From assembly GCF_018687075.1 (NCBI RefSeq), contig NZ_CP061285.1, positions 1,488,001 to 1,552,000 on the forward strand: 64,000 nt of DNA. Direction: 5' to 3'. The position numbers and the translations under genes were made by a program. This stretch comes from Polynucleobacter sp. MWH-UH35A (GTDB lineage: Bacteria; Pseudomonadota; Gammaproteobacteria; Burkholderiales; Burkholderiaceae). The notes under the pieces are model-generated. The model worked only from the letters and a program-made list of their open reading frames with translations, had not been told where the DNA came from and made no database searches. This document shows, one piece after another, positions 24,621 through 34,015 of the stretch. Within the stretch, counting starts at the first letter, position 1. Each line of letters starts with the position of its first letter.

Positions 24621-26117
24621 TTAGTTCATGATTGATAAAAGGGTGTTAAACATTTGATTACCAGCCTGCAAGACTTTAGTAGACGCGGTATAGAGTTGTT
24701 GATACTTTAATAAATTAGCCGCCTCTTCATCCAAACTCACGCCAGAAATAGAATCACGCTGATCTTTGAGGTTTGACATCACTACTGTGTCAGCCTTCTG
24801 ATTATTCTTCCAAGTGGCAACTTGCACACCAATATCATTAACAAAGTCAGATGCTCTTGATGCAAATACTGTACTCAATTGCTGCAATGAATTGGCTTTT
24901 GCTGATGTGATCAGCGGAGCCCCTCCATCAACTGCGCCTGTGGAATACTGCAAAAAGTTACTTGGTGCAACAGAAACAAAATTAGCCGCCTTTAATCCAT
25001 TAGCAGTCATCAAATTGGCGGGAGATTCTAAATCGTTATACAACGACGTCATGTCAGCATTTGAAGCGATGCTTCGAATATTGGCGGTTCTATCGCCGGT
25101 AGCAAGACTGGAATAGGTGGTAGACCCAACTTTAAATCCAAAGATAGCTAAGCTAGTTGCATTTCCCGCGGCGCTCTGTGCAGCGCTATTAGCAACCTTT
25201 ACCAACCCCAAAGCGATTGTGTCGAGCTGTCGAACCATATCGGGAACAAACTGATTGGATATTTTTAACAATGCTCCAGCTTGACCACCATCTAAACTTT
25301 GAACGGTTGTCTGAAAACCTTTATTAGGTCCATTTTGTAGGTTAAATGTCAGGGCTACATGCTCCAGATCGGCATTAATTGTTACCTTATTTGAAATTGC
25401 CCTCTCGACTAATGGCATGCCTGCCACCAGATGAGTTGCAGTTTCGTCTGAGTTAATTAAACTTTGGCCACCAATTAATTTTTGCAGTTGAGAGAGGAGA
25501 CGATCTCTCTCATCCAATAAATCAGCAGATGGAGCGCTGTTACCAGGACTATTAGCCTCAATGATTCTTTGATTTATGTCTGCTAGAGCAGGCAAAAGAG
25601 TATTTACTTGAGAAACTGTGTCGGTCAGCCCTTTTTGAGCGTCTGATTGAATCTGAGCTGCAAGTGTGCTCATTCCCGTCATTCGCTGAGCAACTGCATT
25701 CGCCGCCCCACTAATCGCTCCCGCCATTGATTTATTGGTGGGGTCTGCTGCATATGCCCCAAAGGCATTAAAGAAATCATTTAATGCAACGTTGAGCCCT
25801 GTGGACTTATCGGCAACTAACGCATCAACTGTTTGCGTGTACTGAACTAAAGTATCGGAGTAACTAGACTTCGCTTGTTGATTTAATAACTGACCATTTA
25901 ACAAACTTGAATATTGACGTGTAAAACCCTCTACCGCAAAACTAGATCCATTTAACATCAATGAATTCGGTGCCAATTTATCCATAATGGTATTGGCATT
26001 GCGTCTTGTGTATCCCTCAACAGATGTGCCTGCAACGTTTTGCGAAGTCGTCAAAATTCCTGCTTGAGCAATATTCAAGCCGGAAAGTGCAGATTCTGTT
26101 ATGGAATAGATACCCAT
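24621..26117 (-). CDS. flgK: FlgK, hook-filament junction protein
   Basis: 498 residues. The N-terminus IYSITESALSGLNIAQAGIL and TSQNVAGTSVEGYTRR, and the C-terminus SLDEEAANLLKYQQLYTAST, are typical of the FlgK family. Forms the junction zone between hook and filament with FlgL. AAGGA precedes the ATG. Confidence 0.97.
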   Translation of the reverse strand: MGIYSITESALSGLNIAQAGILTTSQNVAGTSVEGYTRRNANTIMDKLAPNSLMLNGSSFAVEGFTRQYSSLLNGQLLNQQAKSSYSDTLVQYTQTVDALVADKSTGLNVALNDFFNAFGAYAADPTNKSMAGAISGAANAVAQRMTGMSTLAAQIQSDAQKGLTDTVSQVNTLLPALADINQRIIEANSPGNSAPSADLLDERDRLLSQLQKLIGGQSLINSDETATHLVAGMPLVERAISNKVTINADLEHVALTFNLQNGPNKGFQTTVQSLDGGQAGALLKISNQFVPDMVRQLDTIALGLVKVANSAAQSAAGNATSLAIFGFKVGSTTYSSLATGDRTANIRSIASNADMTSLYNDLESPANLMTANGLKAANFVSVAPSNFLQYSTGAVDGGAPLITSAKANSLQQLSTVFASRASDFVNDIGVQVATWKNNQKADTVVMSNLKDQRDSISGVSLDEEAANLLKYQQLYTASTKVLQAGNQMFNTLLSIMN

Positions 26118-26130
26118 TTTGCTTCCTTAA

Positions 26131-26574
26131 TTATTTAGCTAGCCCATAAAAACCATTAGGCCTTTTAAGGGCATTTAAGGTTTCGGGTGAAGCCACACCT
26201 TCTCTTGGTGCATTTAATGGTTTAACGGCAATTTCACCGGTTCCGATTAGTTTTCCAGCATTTGCTTGCTGTATGAGTTGTTCGGCCATTTTGGTCGCAA
26301 AACCAATGCCATTACCCCTAGAAAGCATGTCTGCTACGTTGTCATCCATGATTTCTAAATAGGATTTAGAGCTATTGCTAGCTTCCTCGGTTCCGCGCAA
26401 GTTTGTACTTCGAACGGTACTCAACATTTGGCGGATTAGCGTACGCTCAAATCCTTGAGCAGCTTTTTTAAGCTTATCTTCGCTAGTTGATACAGGGACA
26501 TTCACCTTGGCAGGCATCAATAGTCTTGCACTATTTTGGTCAATTGGTGCTGAGATGGTATTAGAGGTAGACAT
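26131..26574 (-). CDS. flgJ: FlgJ rod-binding protein without muramidase domain
   Basis: 147 residues comprising only the rod-binding (rod cap) domain: KAAQGFERTLIRQMLSTVRS and MDDNVADMLSRGNGIGFATK. The peptidoglycan hydrolase domain found at the C-terminus of enterobacterial and most beta/gammaproteobacterial FlgJ is absent, and the frame ends naturally. Start codon and flgI stop overlap in TAATG. A separate hydrolase must open the wall for the rod. Confidence 0.92.
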   Translation of the reverse strand: MSTSNTISAPIDQNSARLLMPAKVNVPVSTSEDKLKKAAQGFERTLIRQMLSTVRSTNLRGTEEASNSSKSYLEIMDDNVADMLSRGNGIGFATKMAEQLIQQANAGKLIGTGEIAVKPLNAPREGVASPETLNALKRPNGFYGLAK

Positions 26575-27698
26575 TAAATTACCTCTAGCTCGGCTCTTAG
26601 AGCCCCAGCAGATTTTAGCGACTGCAATATAGAAATTAAATCCTGTGGGGTGGCACCCATCATATTGAGGGCCTTGACCACCTGATCGAGAGAAGCACCA
26701 GATGGAACAGAAATTAAACTATTTTCTTTGCCGCTGTCATTTAAGGTTGCAGTATCTTGACTGGCAACTGTTGTCTGTCCACGACTAAAAGGTAATGGTT
26801 GACTAACTGTTGGTGTTTGTTGAATTTTTACAGTTAGATTACCGTGCGCTACTGCGGAAGGTGATAGCTGCACTGCTTGATTCATGACCACTGATCCTGT
26901 TCGCGAATTAAGGATGACTCTGGCAGGGCCGCTCACCATTGGCACGTCCAAATCCTGCAAAGCGGCCATAAATGCAGTACGCCTAAGTGGTTCAACAGGT
27001 ACTCGCACATTCAATGTTCTTGCATCAACAGGAAGGGCGGTACCTAAACCAAATCTTTTTCCAATTGTTTCTGCTGTTCTTTGCATGAGGGAAAAGTCGG
27101 CTCTATGTAAATCTAGCTGAATAAATTCATCGGCAAGCAAAGATGGCACTGCCCTTTCAATCAATCCACCCGATGGAATACGTCCTGCATTTAGGTGGTT
27201 CACTGATGTGGCTGCGCCACCCGAAGCAGCCCTAGACCCACCGATGACTAGATTTCCCTGAGCTTGTGCGTAGACTTGTCCATCCGCTGCTTTTAGGGGC
27301 GTCATCACCAATGTGCCCCCCTTCAAACTAGTAGCATTTCCCAAAGAAGAGACGGTAATATCAATTTGCTGTCCGGGGCGAGCCAATGCAGGAAACTCAG
27401 CAGTCACCATTACGGCTGCAGTATTTCGTATCTGAGTTTGACCACCGCCTTGCGGAATTGTGACCCCTAAAACACCAATCATTTGCAAGACGCTTTGCAG
27501 TGTAAATGGAGTTTGTGTAGTTTGATCGCCTGTACCATCCAAGCCAACAACTAATCCATAGCCAACCAATTGATTTGAACGTTGACCAGCAATGTCTGCA
27601 AAATCTTTGATGCGGTCCGCAAAGCTATTACTCGAAAACATTCCAAGGCTTACCAATATCAGCAAACCTTTTTTTAGTGAGAATGTAGGCATATTCAT
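26574..27698 (-). CDS. flgI: FlgI, flagellar P-ring protein
   Basis: About 374 residues with a signal peptide (cut near NSFA-DR). The family opening DRIKDFADIAGQRSNQLVGY and GLVVGLDGTGDQT is intact. Forms the P ring around the rod in the peptidoglycan layer. An ATG at 27698 is the likely start. A TTG two codons upstream is also open, and no clear ribosome binding site is seen. Confidence 0.97.
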   Translation of the reverse strand: MNMPTFSLKKGLLILVSLGMFSSNSFADRIKDFADIAGQRSNQLVGYGLVVGLDGTGDQTTQTPFTLQSVLQMIGVLGVTIPQGGGQTQIRNTAAVMVTAEFPALARPGQQIDITVSSLGNATSLKGGTLVMTPLKAADGQVYAQAQGNLVIGGSRAASGGAATSVNHLNAGRIPSGGLIERAVPSLLADEFIQLDLHRADFSLMQRTAETIGKRFGLGTALPVDARTLNVRVPVEPLRRTAFMAALQDLDVPMVSGPARVILNSRTGSVVMNQAVQLSPSAVAHGNLTVKIQQTPTVSQPLPFSRGQTTVASQDTATLNDSGKENSLISVPSGASLDQVVKALNMMGATPQDLISILQSLKSAGALRAELEVI

Positions 27699-27705
27699 GA
27701 TCAAA

Positions 27706-28431
27706 TTAGAATGGCGCTAATTTCAAGAAAAGTCTTGTGAGCCATCCAGTACTTTGAGTATCATCCGTAGCACCTCTGCCACGGTATTCAATACGCGCAT
27801 CAGCTACCTGCTGAGATGAAACTTGATTGAAGACTAGTGTATTTGGATTTACTACTCCACCAAAACGGATAATTTCTTCTTCGTTGCTAACGGCAACCTG
27901 CTTTTCTCCAGCAACCACTAGGTTGCCATTAGAAAGCACCTCAACAACTGTGACTGTAATAGTACCTGCAAATGTATTACTAGCTGCGCTTGCTCCTGTA
28001 CCTTCGCTTTTTATATCACCAGCACCTCCAAAGTTCGCAATATTAGCAATACTGGTGTAGGGACCAAATGCCATAGGTCCTGTATTGGAGAAATCAGAAG
28101 CTGCATTCGCTTTTCTTGCAGCAGACATACCGGTGTTCTTAGCAGCACTCGTAGTTTCATTCAACACCACGGTAAGTGTGTCACCTACGTTACGTGCACG
28201 ACGATCCTCAAATAATGGGCGATGACTCACAGCATTTACATAAGGCCCGCCAGAATTTGCAGGATAAAGACTCCCCATGTTTGCAGAGGTTTCCTGAATC
28301 GGACGAGGTCTTGCAGTAACAGGGGTTGTCAATAATGTTGGGCGGTCGGCACTCGCACAACCCCAAAGCACTATAGCGCTGAAGATCAACGCAATATAGT
28401 GACGATATCTTTTAACTAGTCCGTTCATCAC
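27706..28431 (-). CDS. flgH: FlgH, flagellar L-ring lipoprotein
   Basis: 241 residues. Lipobox L-W-G-C with Cys25, then the conserved PLFEDRRARNVGDTLTVVLN and the C-terminal QQVADARIEYRGRGATDD. Outer-membrane ring of the basal body. ATGA overlap with flgG. Confidence 0.97.
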   Translation of the reverse strand: MMNGLVKRYRHYIALIFSAIVLWGCASADRPTLLTTPVTARPRPIQETSANMGSLYPANSGGPYVNAVSHRPLFEDRRARNVGDTLTVVLNETTSAAKNTGMSAARKANAASDFSNTGPMAFGPYTSIANIANFGGAGDIKSEGTGASAASNTFAGTITVTVVEVLSNGNLVVAGEKQVAVSNEEEIIRFGGVVNPNTLVFNQVSSQQVADARIEYRGRGATDDTQSTGWLTRLFLKLAPF

Positions 28432-29216
28432 TGCCCCATATTACTTACACGTTGCAGAATTTGATCTGAAGCAGTTACTGCACGAGTATTAATTTCATAG
28501 GCACGCTGTGCAGCAATTAGATTAACCAACTCTTCCGCTACGTTAACGTTTGACTGCTCAATGTAATATTGATTCGTTGTACCCATACCGTTCGTGCCAG
28601 CAATATTATTCTGAGCTGTTCCTGATGCTGGGGTCGGAATAAAGTTGCCACCACCAAGTGCAAACAAACCTGCTGGGTTTACAAAGTTAGCCATCGTTAT
28701 TTGGCCAGCGGTAATTGCAGTTTGATTACCTTGTAATGTGTATTGAACAAGACCTGCCTGGTTAATCGTTATAGATGTCGCATTTGCTGGAATCACCCCT
28801 GCGCCGGCAACCACATTACCCGAGGCTGTCACAATCTGACCTGTTGCACTTTTACTGAATTGACCGTTTCTAGTATAGGCTAATGTTCCATCTGCCAGTT
28901 GAATTTGAAAAAATCCATTACCCTGGATGGCCACATCCAACTGGTTACCAGTCTGGATTAGTGTGCCTTGAATATTGTTTCGCTCAGTCGATGTCACTGC
29001 TGCACCAGCACCAATTTGTAAGCCAGTAGGCAATAGATTCTGAGCATTTGCTGCCGATCCCGCCGTCCGCAAAGTGGTATACAGCAAGTCTTGAAACATT
29101 GGCTGTACACGTTTAAATGCTGTAGTTTGTGAGTTCGCTAAGTTATTGGTAATAACATCCAAATTGAACTGCTCTGCATCCATTCCAGTTTTAGCGATCC
29201 ATAATGAGCGTATCAT
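28428..29216 (-). CDS. flgG: FlgG, distal rod protein
   Basis: 262 residues, full length. N-terminus RSLWIAKTGMDAEQFNLDVI with NNLAN, the GNGFFQI strand, and C-terminus NVNVAEELVNLIAAQRAYEI. Builds the distal rod. Confidence 0.97.
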   Translation of the reverse strand: MIRSLWIAKTGMDAEQFNLDVITNNLANSQTTAFKRVQPMFQDLLYTTLRTAGSAANAQNLLPTGLQIGAGAAVTSTERNNIQGTLIQTGNQLDVAIQGNGFFQIQLADGTLAYTRNGQFSKSATGQIVTASGNVVAGAGVIPANATSITINQAGLVQYTLQGNQTAITAGQITMANFVNPAGLFALGGGNFIPTPASGTAQNNIAGTNGMGTTNQYYIEQSNVNVAEELVNLIAAQRAYEINTRAVTASDQILQRVSNMGQ

Positions 29217-29240
29217 TTTTTCTCTTTTTCTTATTAATTA

Positions 29241-30002
29241 TTAGGCGCGTGAAAGGGACAACAATGTCGTTGCTGATCGCGCATTCTGATCAGCAAAGGT
29301 AATAGACCTGGTATTTAGATCAAACATTCGACTTTGGTCAATCATTTGGACCATTGCTAATGCAGGGTTGTTATTGCTTAATTCAAATGCACCCTGCACA
29401 ACTCTGACTTTAGGATCAGCAGCTGCTTGTTCACCCGGAATATCAAATAATCCATCAGCAGCCCTTACCAAGCTTTCCGTATTGGGATTGACTAGCTTTA
29501 ACTTGCCAGCCTGATTAAGGTATTGGTTTCCTGGAATCTGGGTATATACAGCCCCATCCTCGGCTATTTGTACAGAAGCACCAACTGGGATCGTGATCGT
29601 ACCGCCAGCACCAACGACAGGTATATCTTTCCCGAGCATGAGCATTCCTTGCTCATTGGTCATAAATTTACCTGCTCGTGTATACGCCTCTTGTCCATCC
29701 GGACGGCGCACTGCAAACATGCCATCGCCTTTAATGGCAACATCCAATGAATTGCCCGTCGTTTGAATTTGCCCTTGGTTGAAATTACTTCCAGGCGTTG
29801 TGTCAACAACAAATACTCTTGAGTCAGCACCATTGCCAGTAAATGGTTCGCCATCACCCTTTAGCGGAACCGCTCGAAACGCACTAATCACTTCACGGAA
29901 CCCTGGCGTTAAGGCATTTGCCAGGTTATTCGACGTCACAGCCAACTGCTGCGTTGCAGAAGTTGCTCCTGTCATTGAGGTGTAGGCGTAGCGATTAATC
30001 AT
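29241..30002 (-). CDS. flgF: FlgF, proximal rod protein
   Basis: 253 residues, with N-terminal TSMTGATSATQQLAVTSNNL, GDGMFAVR and a C-terminal helix LAMVQMIDQSRMFDLNTR. Typical length. 24 nt before flgG. Confidence 0.95.
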   Translation of the reverse strand: MINRYAYTSMTGATSATQQLAVTSNNLANALTPGFREVISAFRAVPLKGDGEPFTGNGADSRVFVVDTTPGSNFNQGQIQTTGNSLDVAIKGDGMFAVRRPDGQEAYTRAGKFMTNEQGMLMLGKDIPVVGAGGTITIPVGASVQIAEDGAVYTQIPGNQYLNQAGKLKLVNPNTESLVRAADGLFDIPGEQAAADPKVRVVQGAFELSNNNPALAMVQMIDQSRMFDLNTRSITFADQNARSATTLLSLSRA

Positions 30003-30022
30003 GATTACTTAGTTATCAGCCC

Positions 30023-32110
30023 TTATCGACCAATATTGATAGCATCATCAATTAAGGTTGCAGCCATGACTTTAGTAGCTTGAGATACTGCTGAATACTG
30101 ACGTTGCAATACCATCAGTCTTACCAACTCTTCTGTTAAATCAACATTGGATTGCTCAACTGCTTTTGAGCGAATCGCACCTAATGTTCCATCACCCGGG
30201 AAACTTAGCAATGGATCACCCGAAGCAGATGACGCCTCATAGGTGTTATTACCATTTGGGATTAATCCCTCTAAATTATTAAAGTAAGCAAGTATTAGTT
30301 GACCCTTAACAACAGATTGTCCGTTGTCATACTGGGCAACTAACCTACCACTTGAATCCACATTGTATGAAGCTAGCTGAGCTGTAGCTGAGCCATCCTG
30401 TGTATTGGTATAGGTCTGACCAGCCGAGGAGTAAGCTGTACTTCCGTTTGCTTCAATCGTCAATTGAACTGCACCACCATTAAGGGTTTGTCCATATCCT
30501 GATCCGGTACCCCGTGAAGCATCAATTTGAAATCTTGTAGCAAACTGTGGGTTTCCAAAAGAGTCTTTTGATAATGAGTCGATGTTTTTGCCAGCCACAA
30601 ATCCAACTACACCCAGAGCTTGTTGTTCAGCAACAGGAGAGCCTTCAATCAATACACTTGCTGCAGATGTACCACCTGTTACTGGGTTTAACACGCTAGT
30701 TAAATTGGTTACATTTCCGGTGGCTGTGGTGCTACTAAAAACCAAAGTAGATCCGCCTGGAGCTGTAGTGGTTAAAGTTGTCCAACCTGATGCCAGACCA
30801 GATGTAAATGTGCCGCCAGCTGGTGAATTTGCAGTATTTATAGTTGAAAAACTATCACCATTATGAATATTTTGAAAGGCTGCTGCCACTTGTGCTGAAG
30901 TTGCTCCAGACGCTCCTGCCGTAAATGTCAGACCAGCCATAGTCAGGCTTTGGCCAGCGCTCAAATCTTTGAATAATACCGATGCTGTTTCTCGAGATCC
31001 CAAACCTGCACTTGTGCCATCTGTTGTAGTAATCACAGGTGAGATTGACGGAGCATTGCTAGCATTTGCAGTAACTGGGTTGCCATCCATGGTTGCAAAT
31101 ACTTCGAAACGATCTACGTTAACCGTATATTGCGCTTTTACTGAACCTGTTCCAGCAACCGTTTGAGTCAATGTAAGATTAGTGCCATCTCTGAGACGCA
31201 AATTGTAGACTGTACCTACAGTGTTTGCTGCTCCGCTTATTGGCGTCAATGTTGCCTCATAAATTGACTCTGTGCTTGCTGTACCTGCTCCAAGTGCAAC
31301 GGCTGTAGAGGCAATTTTATTGAATTGCTCACCTGGAGGTCTGTTGTAAGAATCTACTGTTGAAATACTTGGATCAATCGTTTGTGTGGGGCTAAAGGTA
31401 AAGTTAGTGCCAGCCGCGGTCCCAACAGCATCAGCACTAATTGTCAATAACTGAGAACTTACCTTTTTATAGAATACTGAAAGTGTGTGGGCGAAACCCT
31501 TATCGTCATAAACTGTTTGTGAGGTAGCTTGACTATAAGTTGTTGGATCTGTTGGTGAAAATACATTGCCAGTTTTTGGATCGACACGATCATCAAGATT
31601 GAGCTCTAGAGTTGAATTTCTAGTTGGAGTTTGCGCCAAAGGTTCGCGATCCAAAACTAATACAGACTTCGCACTAGAAATAATCGTTCCAGAGGCGTCA
31701 GCAGGATATCCAACCAAATACATTCCGTTCTCATTCACAATACGATTTTGGTTGTCTACAGCAAACTGGCCATTACGGGTAAATTGGAATTTAGTAGGGT
31801 TCTCAGTTGGAACGGTGCCGTCAACTTGCTTTGCCAACATAAACATACCAGGACCAGTAATCGCCATATCCAATGGGTTTTGAGAGTTGACTACAGTGCC
31901 ATACCCACCAGTTCGACGAATACTCATACGGTAAGAACCCATACCAGCTCGATCTAGGGATTGCGGATCTTGCGCCTTAAAAAACTGGTCTGAAAATACA
32001 TACTCTCCAGACTTATAACCAATTGTCTGCGCATTTGAGATGTTATTACTGGTTACGTCAATTGCTTCTGAGGCTGACTTTAAACCTGATAATCCAATTC
32101 CGTATCCCAT
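30023..32110 (-). CDS. flgE: FlgE, hook protein, enlarged
   Basis: 695 residues, well above the common 400-450. The ends are canonical (GIGLSGLKSASEAIDVTSNN, and VDLTEELVRLMVLQRQYSAV). The extra length lies in the middle (about residues 230-520), a Thr/Ser/Ala/Gly-rich stretch of surface-type sequence. The hook links rod to filament; an enlarged outer domain changes the surface of the hook. Confidence 0.96.
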   Translation of the reverse strand: MGYGIGLSGLKSASEAIDVTSNNISNAQTIGYKSGEYVFSDQFFKAQDPQSLDRAGMGSYRMSIRRTGGYGTVVNSQNPLDMAITGPGMFMLAKQVDGTVPTENPTKFQFTRNGQFAVDNQNRIVNENGMYLVGYPADASGTIISSAKSVLVLDREPLAQTPTRNSTLELNLDDRVDPKTGNVFSPTDPTTYSQATSQTVYDDKGFAHTLSVFYKKVSSQLLTISADAVGTAAGTNFTFSPTQTIDPSISTVDSYNRPPGEQFNKIASTAVALGAGTASTESIYEATLTPISGAANTVGTVYNLRLRDGTNLTLTQTVAGTGSVKAQYTVNVDRFEVFATMDGNPVTANASNAPSISPVITTTDGTSAGLGSRETASVLFKDLSAGQSLTMAGLTFTAGASGATSAQVAAAFQNIHNGDSFSTINTANSPAGGTFTSGLASGWTTLTTTAPGGSTLVFSSTTATGNVTNLTSVLNPVTGGTSAASVLIEGSPVAEQQALGVVGFVAGKNIDSLSKDSFGNPQFATRFQIDASRGTGSGYGQTLNGGAVQLTIEANGSTAYSSAGQTYTNTQDGSATAQLASYNVDSSGRLVAQYDNGQSVVKGQLILAYFNNLEGLIPNGNNTYEASSASGDPLLSFPGDGTLGAIRSKAVEQSNVDLTEELVRLMVLQRQYSAVSQATKVMAATLIDDAINIGR

Positions 32111-32169
32111 TTTTATTTCCTTTGTCTAACTTTGTTCTGTTTATTTGCAACCATTGAATCAATATCAAA

Positions 32170-32868
32170 TTAGCTGATCCACTGCTGCACTTCTGAGGAA
32201 TTAATTGTTCTGCCATCTAAAAGATTCAAGATTGCATCTCCATTACTACCTTTACTTACCGAAGCTACCGGTGAAGCAACATACGCTGCTGGGCTTTCTG
32301 TAGCATTATCTGCGTTCTTGCCTGCAAGACTTAAGTAATACATCCCGGCAGAGACAGTATTACCATCAGAATCTCGGCCATTCCAAATGAAGTTGGTCAT
32401 GCCGGCGTTGACATTACCAAGATCGACGCTATTGACCACATTTCCACTCGCATCAGTAATAGTCGCCACTACGGATTTCAATGGATTAATTGCATTTGCC
32501 CCAAGCATCACTTGGTTTGTGCCATCAAATGCAATTCCATTGCCAGCAACTACAGGGCTATGACCAATCAAAGCGGCTTGATTCATAAAGTTCACGCTTT
32601 GCATTTGCGCAAGCATGGCAGTCATTGAGGTATTCATATTGCTCATACTGCTGACCATGTTGAGCTGTGACATTTGCGATGTCATAGTCGATGCATCCAT
32701 GGGTGCCATCGGGTCTTGATTCTGAATTTGAGCAATAAGCAATTTCAAGAAGTTTTGAGTTTGCTCAGTAGCTGAGCCACCTGGTGTTGAATTCGAGGTT
32801 GCATCAGCCGGCTTATTAGCCGTGGCTGGGTCGTAAACTCTGATTCCGCTTAATGGATTGGTTGCCAT
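32170..32868 (-). CDS. flgD: FlgD, hook-capping protein
   Basis: 232 residues. The conserved QTQNFLKLLIAQIQNQDPMA and MTSQMSQLNMVSSM are present, then the Ig/TTD-like C-terminal part with WNGRDSDGNTVSAGMYYLS. Scaffold for FlgE assembly. Confidence 0.96.
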   Translation of the reverse strand: MATNPLSGIRVYDPATANKPADATSNSTPGGSATEQTQNFLKLLIAQIQNQDPMAPMDASTMTSQMSQLNMVSSMSNMNTSMTAMLAQMQSVNFMNQAALIGHSPVVAGNGIAFDGTNQVMLGANAINPLKSVVATITDASGNVVNSVDLGNVNAGMTNFIWNGRDSDGNTVSAGMYYLSLAGKNADNATESPAAYVASPVASVSKGSNGDAILNLLDGRTINSSEVQQWIS

Positions 32869-32905
32869 GATCTCCTCTTATCTCTTACTTTTCAGGCTCA
32901 ACTAT

Positions 32906-33310
32906 TTACTTACCTAAATCTAAAGTCTTTAACATCAACTGACGCGATACATTCATTGCTTCCACATTCATCTGATAGGAGCGTGATGCTGAAATCATGT
33001 TCACCATCTCCTCCACTGGATTCACGTTTGGCATTTCTACATAACCAGCAGCATTTGCTTTTGGGTGACCAGGTCGGTACTCAATCCGCAATGGGGAATT
33101 ACTCTCAACAATCTTGCTCACCTCAACACCAGCACCAGGCTGCCCTGGCTTATAAACCGCACTAAATTCCACTTGACGAGCACGGTATGGGCGGCCATCG
33201 GGACCTGACACACTTTCTACGTTGGCAATATTGGAAGCGGTTGTATTTAATCGCAAAGATTGAGCCGTCAGCCCAGTAGAGCCAATATCAAATGCGCCTA
33301 ATAAACTCAT
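32906..33310 (-). CDS. flgC: FlgC, proximal rod protein
   Basis: 134 residues. FDIGSTGLTAQSLRLNTTAS at the start, NVNPVEEMVNMISASRSYQM and TLDLGK at the end. Overlaps flgB by 4 nt. Confidence 0.97.
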   Translation of the reverse strand: MSLLGAFDIGSTGLTAQSLRLNTTASNIANVESVSGPDGRPYRARQVEFSAVYKPGQPGAGVEVSKIVESNSPLRIEYRPGHPKANAAGYVEMPNVNPVEEMVNMISASRSYQMNVEAMNVSRQLMLKTLDLGK

Positions 33311-33723
33311 GATGCCTGTCCTGTGATGGCTGACATACGAGAACGAATGGTGCTGCCCAACATATTTAATGCGGACTCTGTAAATACAGAGTTCTTAGTA
33401 AATTCACTTAACTCAAAATCTCCATCTACCGTATTACCATCCATCGATGGTTGATTAGGAATGCGATAGAGCAAACGCGGATCTTCCTCAGGCACCCTGC
33501 CTGGAATATGCCCTGAATGGGTGGTAGCCAGACCAATCGCGTTAGATGGCGCAACACCCTCTAATTGAGCCTTCAGCACGTCAGCAAATCGAATATCCCG
33601 CGCTTTAAAGCCCGGGGTATCGGAATTTGCCAAATTGTTACCCAGCACTTGTTGACGAAAAGTCCGCAATTTAAATGCGGTTTCGCCAAATGTAAGTGGG
33701 TCGTACTGCGGCACTGCGTTCAT
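33307..33723 (-). CDS. flgB: FlgB, proximal rod protein
   Basis: 138 residues, typical. LRTFRQQVLGNNLANSDTPG and FKARDIRFADVL identify it. First gene of the minus-strand flg-mot-flhB run, downstream of a sigma-54 promoter. GGGAGG lies just before the ATG. Confidence 0.97.
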   Translation of the reverse strand: MNAVPQYDPLTFGETAFKLRTFRQQVLGNNLANSDTPGFKARDIRFADVLKAQLEGVAPSNAIGLATTHSGHIPGRVPEEDPRLLYRIPNQPSMDGNTVDGDFELSEFTKNSVFTESALNMLGSTIRSRMSAITGQAS

Positions 33724-33783
33724 TTAATCTCCTCCCTAATCGGGGACGATGACACCTGAGGGGAAAGTCCTCAGGTATGAATA

Positions 33784-33799
33784 TGCAAAGACCGTGCCA
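33784..33799 (-). promoter_or_regulatory. Sigma-54 promoter of the flgB operon
   Basis: On the minus strand TGGCACGGTCTTTGCA matches the -24/-12 consensus (TGGCACG-N4-TTGCW) in every conserved base. The -12 GC lies about 62 nt upstream of flgB. It places the operon under RpoN and an NtrC-type activator; FleR, encoded in this window, is the obvious candidate. Confidence 0.9.
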
Positions 33800-33888
33800 A
33801 TGTTGATTTTTAGGAAAAAGATAAGTGGTCGCTAACCTACCTGGACTTGAAAGTTCCGAAAGTTAAAACCGAAAATTAGATCAAAAAC

Positions 33889-33922
33889 AATAAAAAAGCC
33901 CTATTTCTAGGGCATTTTTATT
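33889..33922. terminator. Bidirectional terminator between carbonic anhydrase and flgB
   Basis: GCCCTA pairs with TAGGGC around a TTTC loop, and A-rich and T-rich flanks extend the stem to about 15 bp with one mismatch. T-rich tails are present on both strands. It ends the fli operon reading in from the carbonic anhydrase gene before the flgB promoter. Confidence 0.85.
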
Positions 33923-33927
33923 GTAGG

Positions 33928-33942
33928 CGGCAAATTTTGCCG
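33928..33942. promoter_or_regulatory. Palindrome CGGCAAATTTTGCCG, putative activator site 1
   Basis: A perfect 7-1-7 inverted repeat, centred about 135 bp upstream of the -24 of the flgB sigma-54 promoter, the usual distance for an NtrC-type enhancer. It shares the core GGCAAANNNTGCC with two other sites in the window, all beside flagellar operons. Confidence 0.55.
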
Positions 33943-33968
33943 TTCTTTGGTCGTATGAGCCTCTAATT

Positions 33969-33987
33969 TTTGGCAAATCCTGCCAAA
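33969..33987. promoter_or_regulatory. Palindrome TTTGGCAAATCCTGCCAAA, putative activator site 2
   Basis: Two 7-bp arms around 5 nt with the core GGCAAANNNTGCC. Its centre is 43 bp from site 1, about four helical turns, so both sites lie on the same DNA face. Confidence 0.55.
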
Positions 33988-34015
33988 TGATGGCTAAGTC
34001 AAACTTGAAGGCTTA

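Noticed and set aside
33928..33987. The GGCAAANNNTGCC palindromes as sigma-54 core promoters
   Set aside because: The distance between GG and GC is wrong (8, not 10). They fit better as regulator sites.
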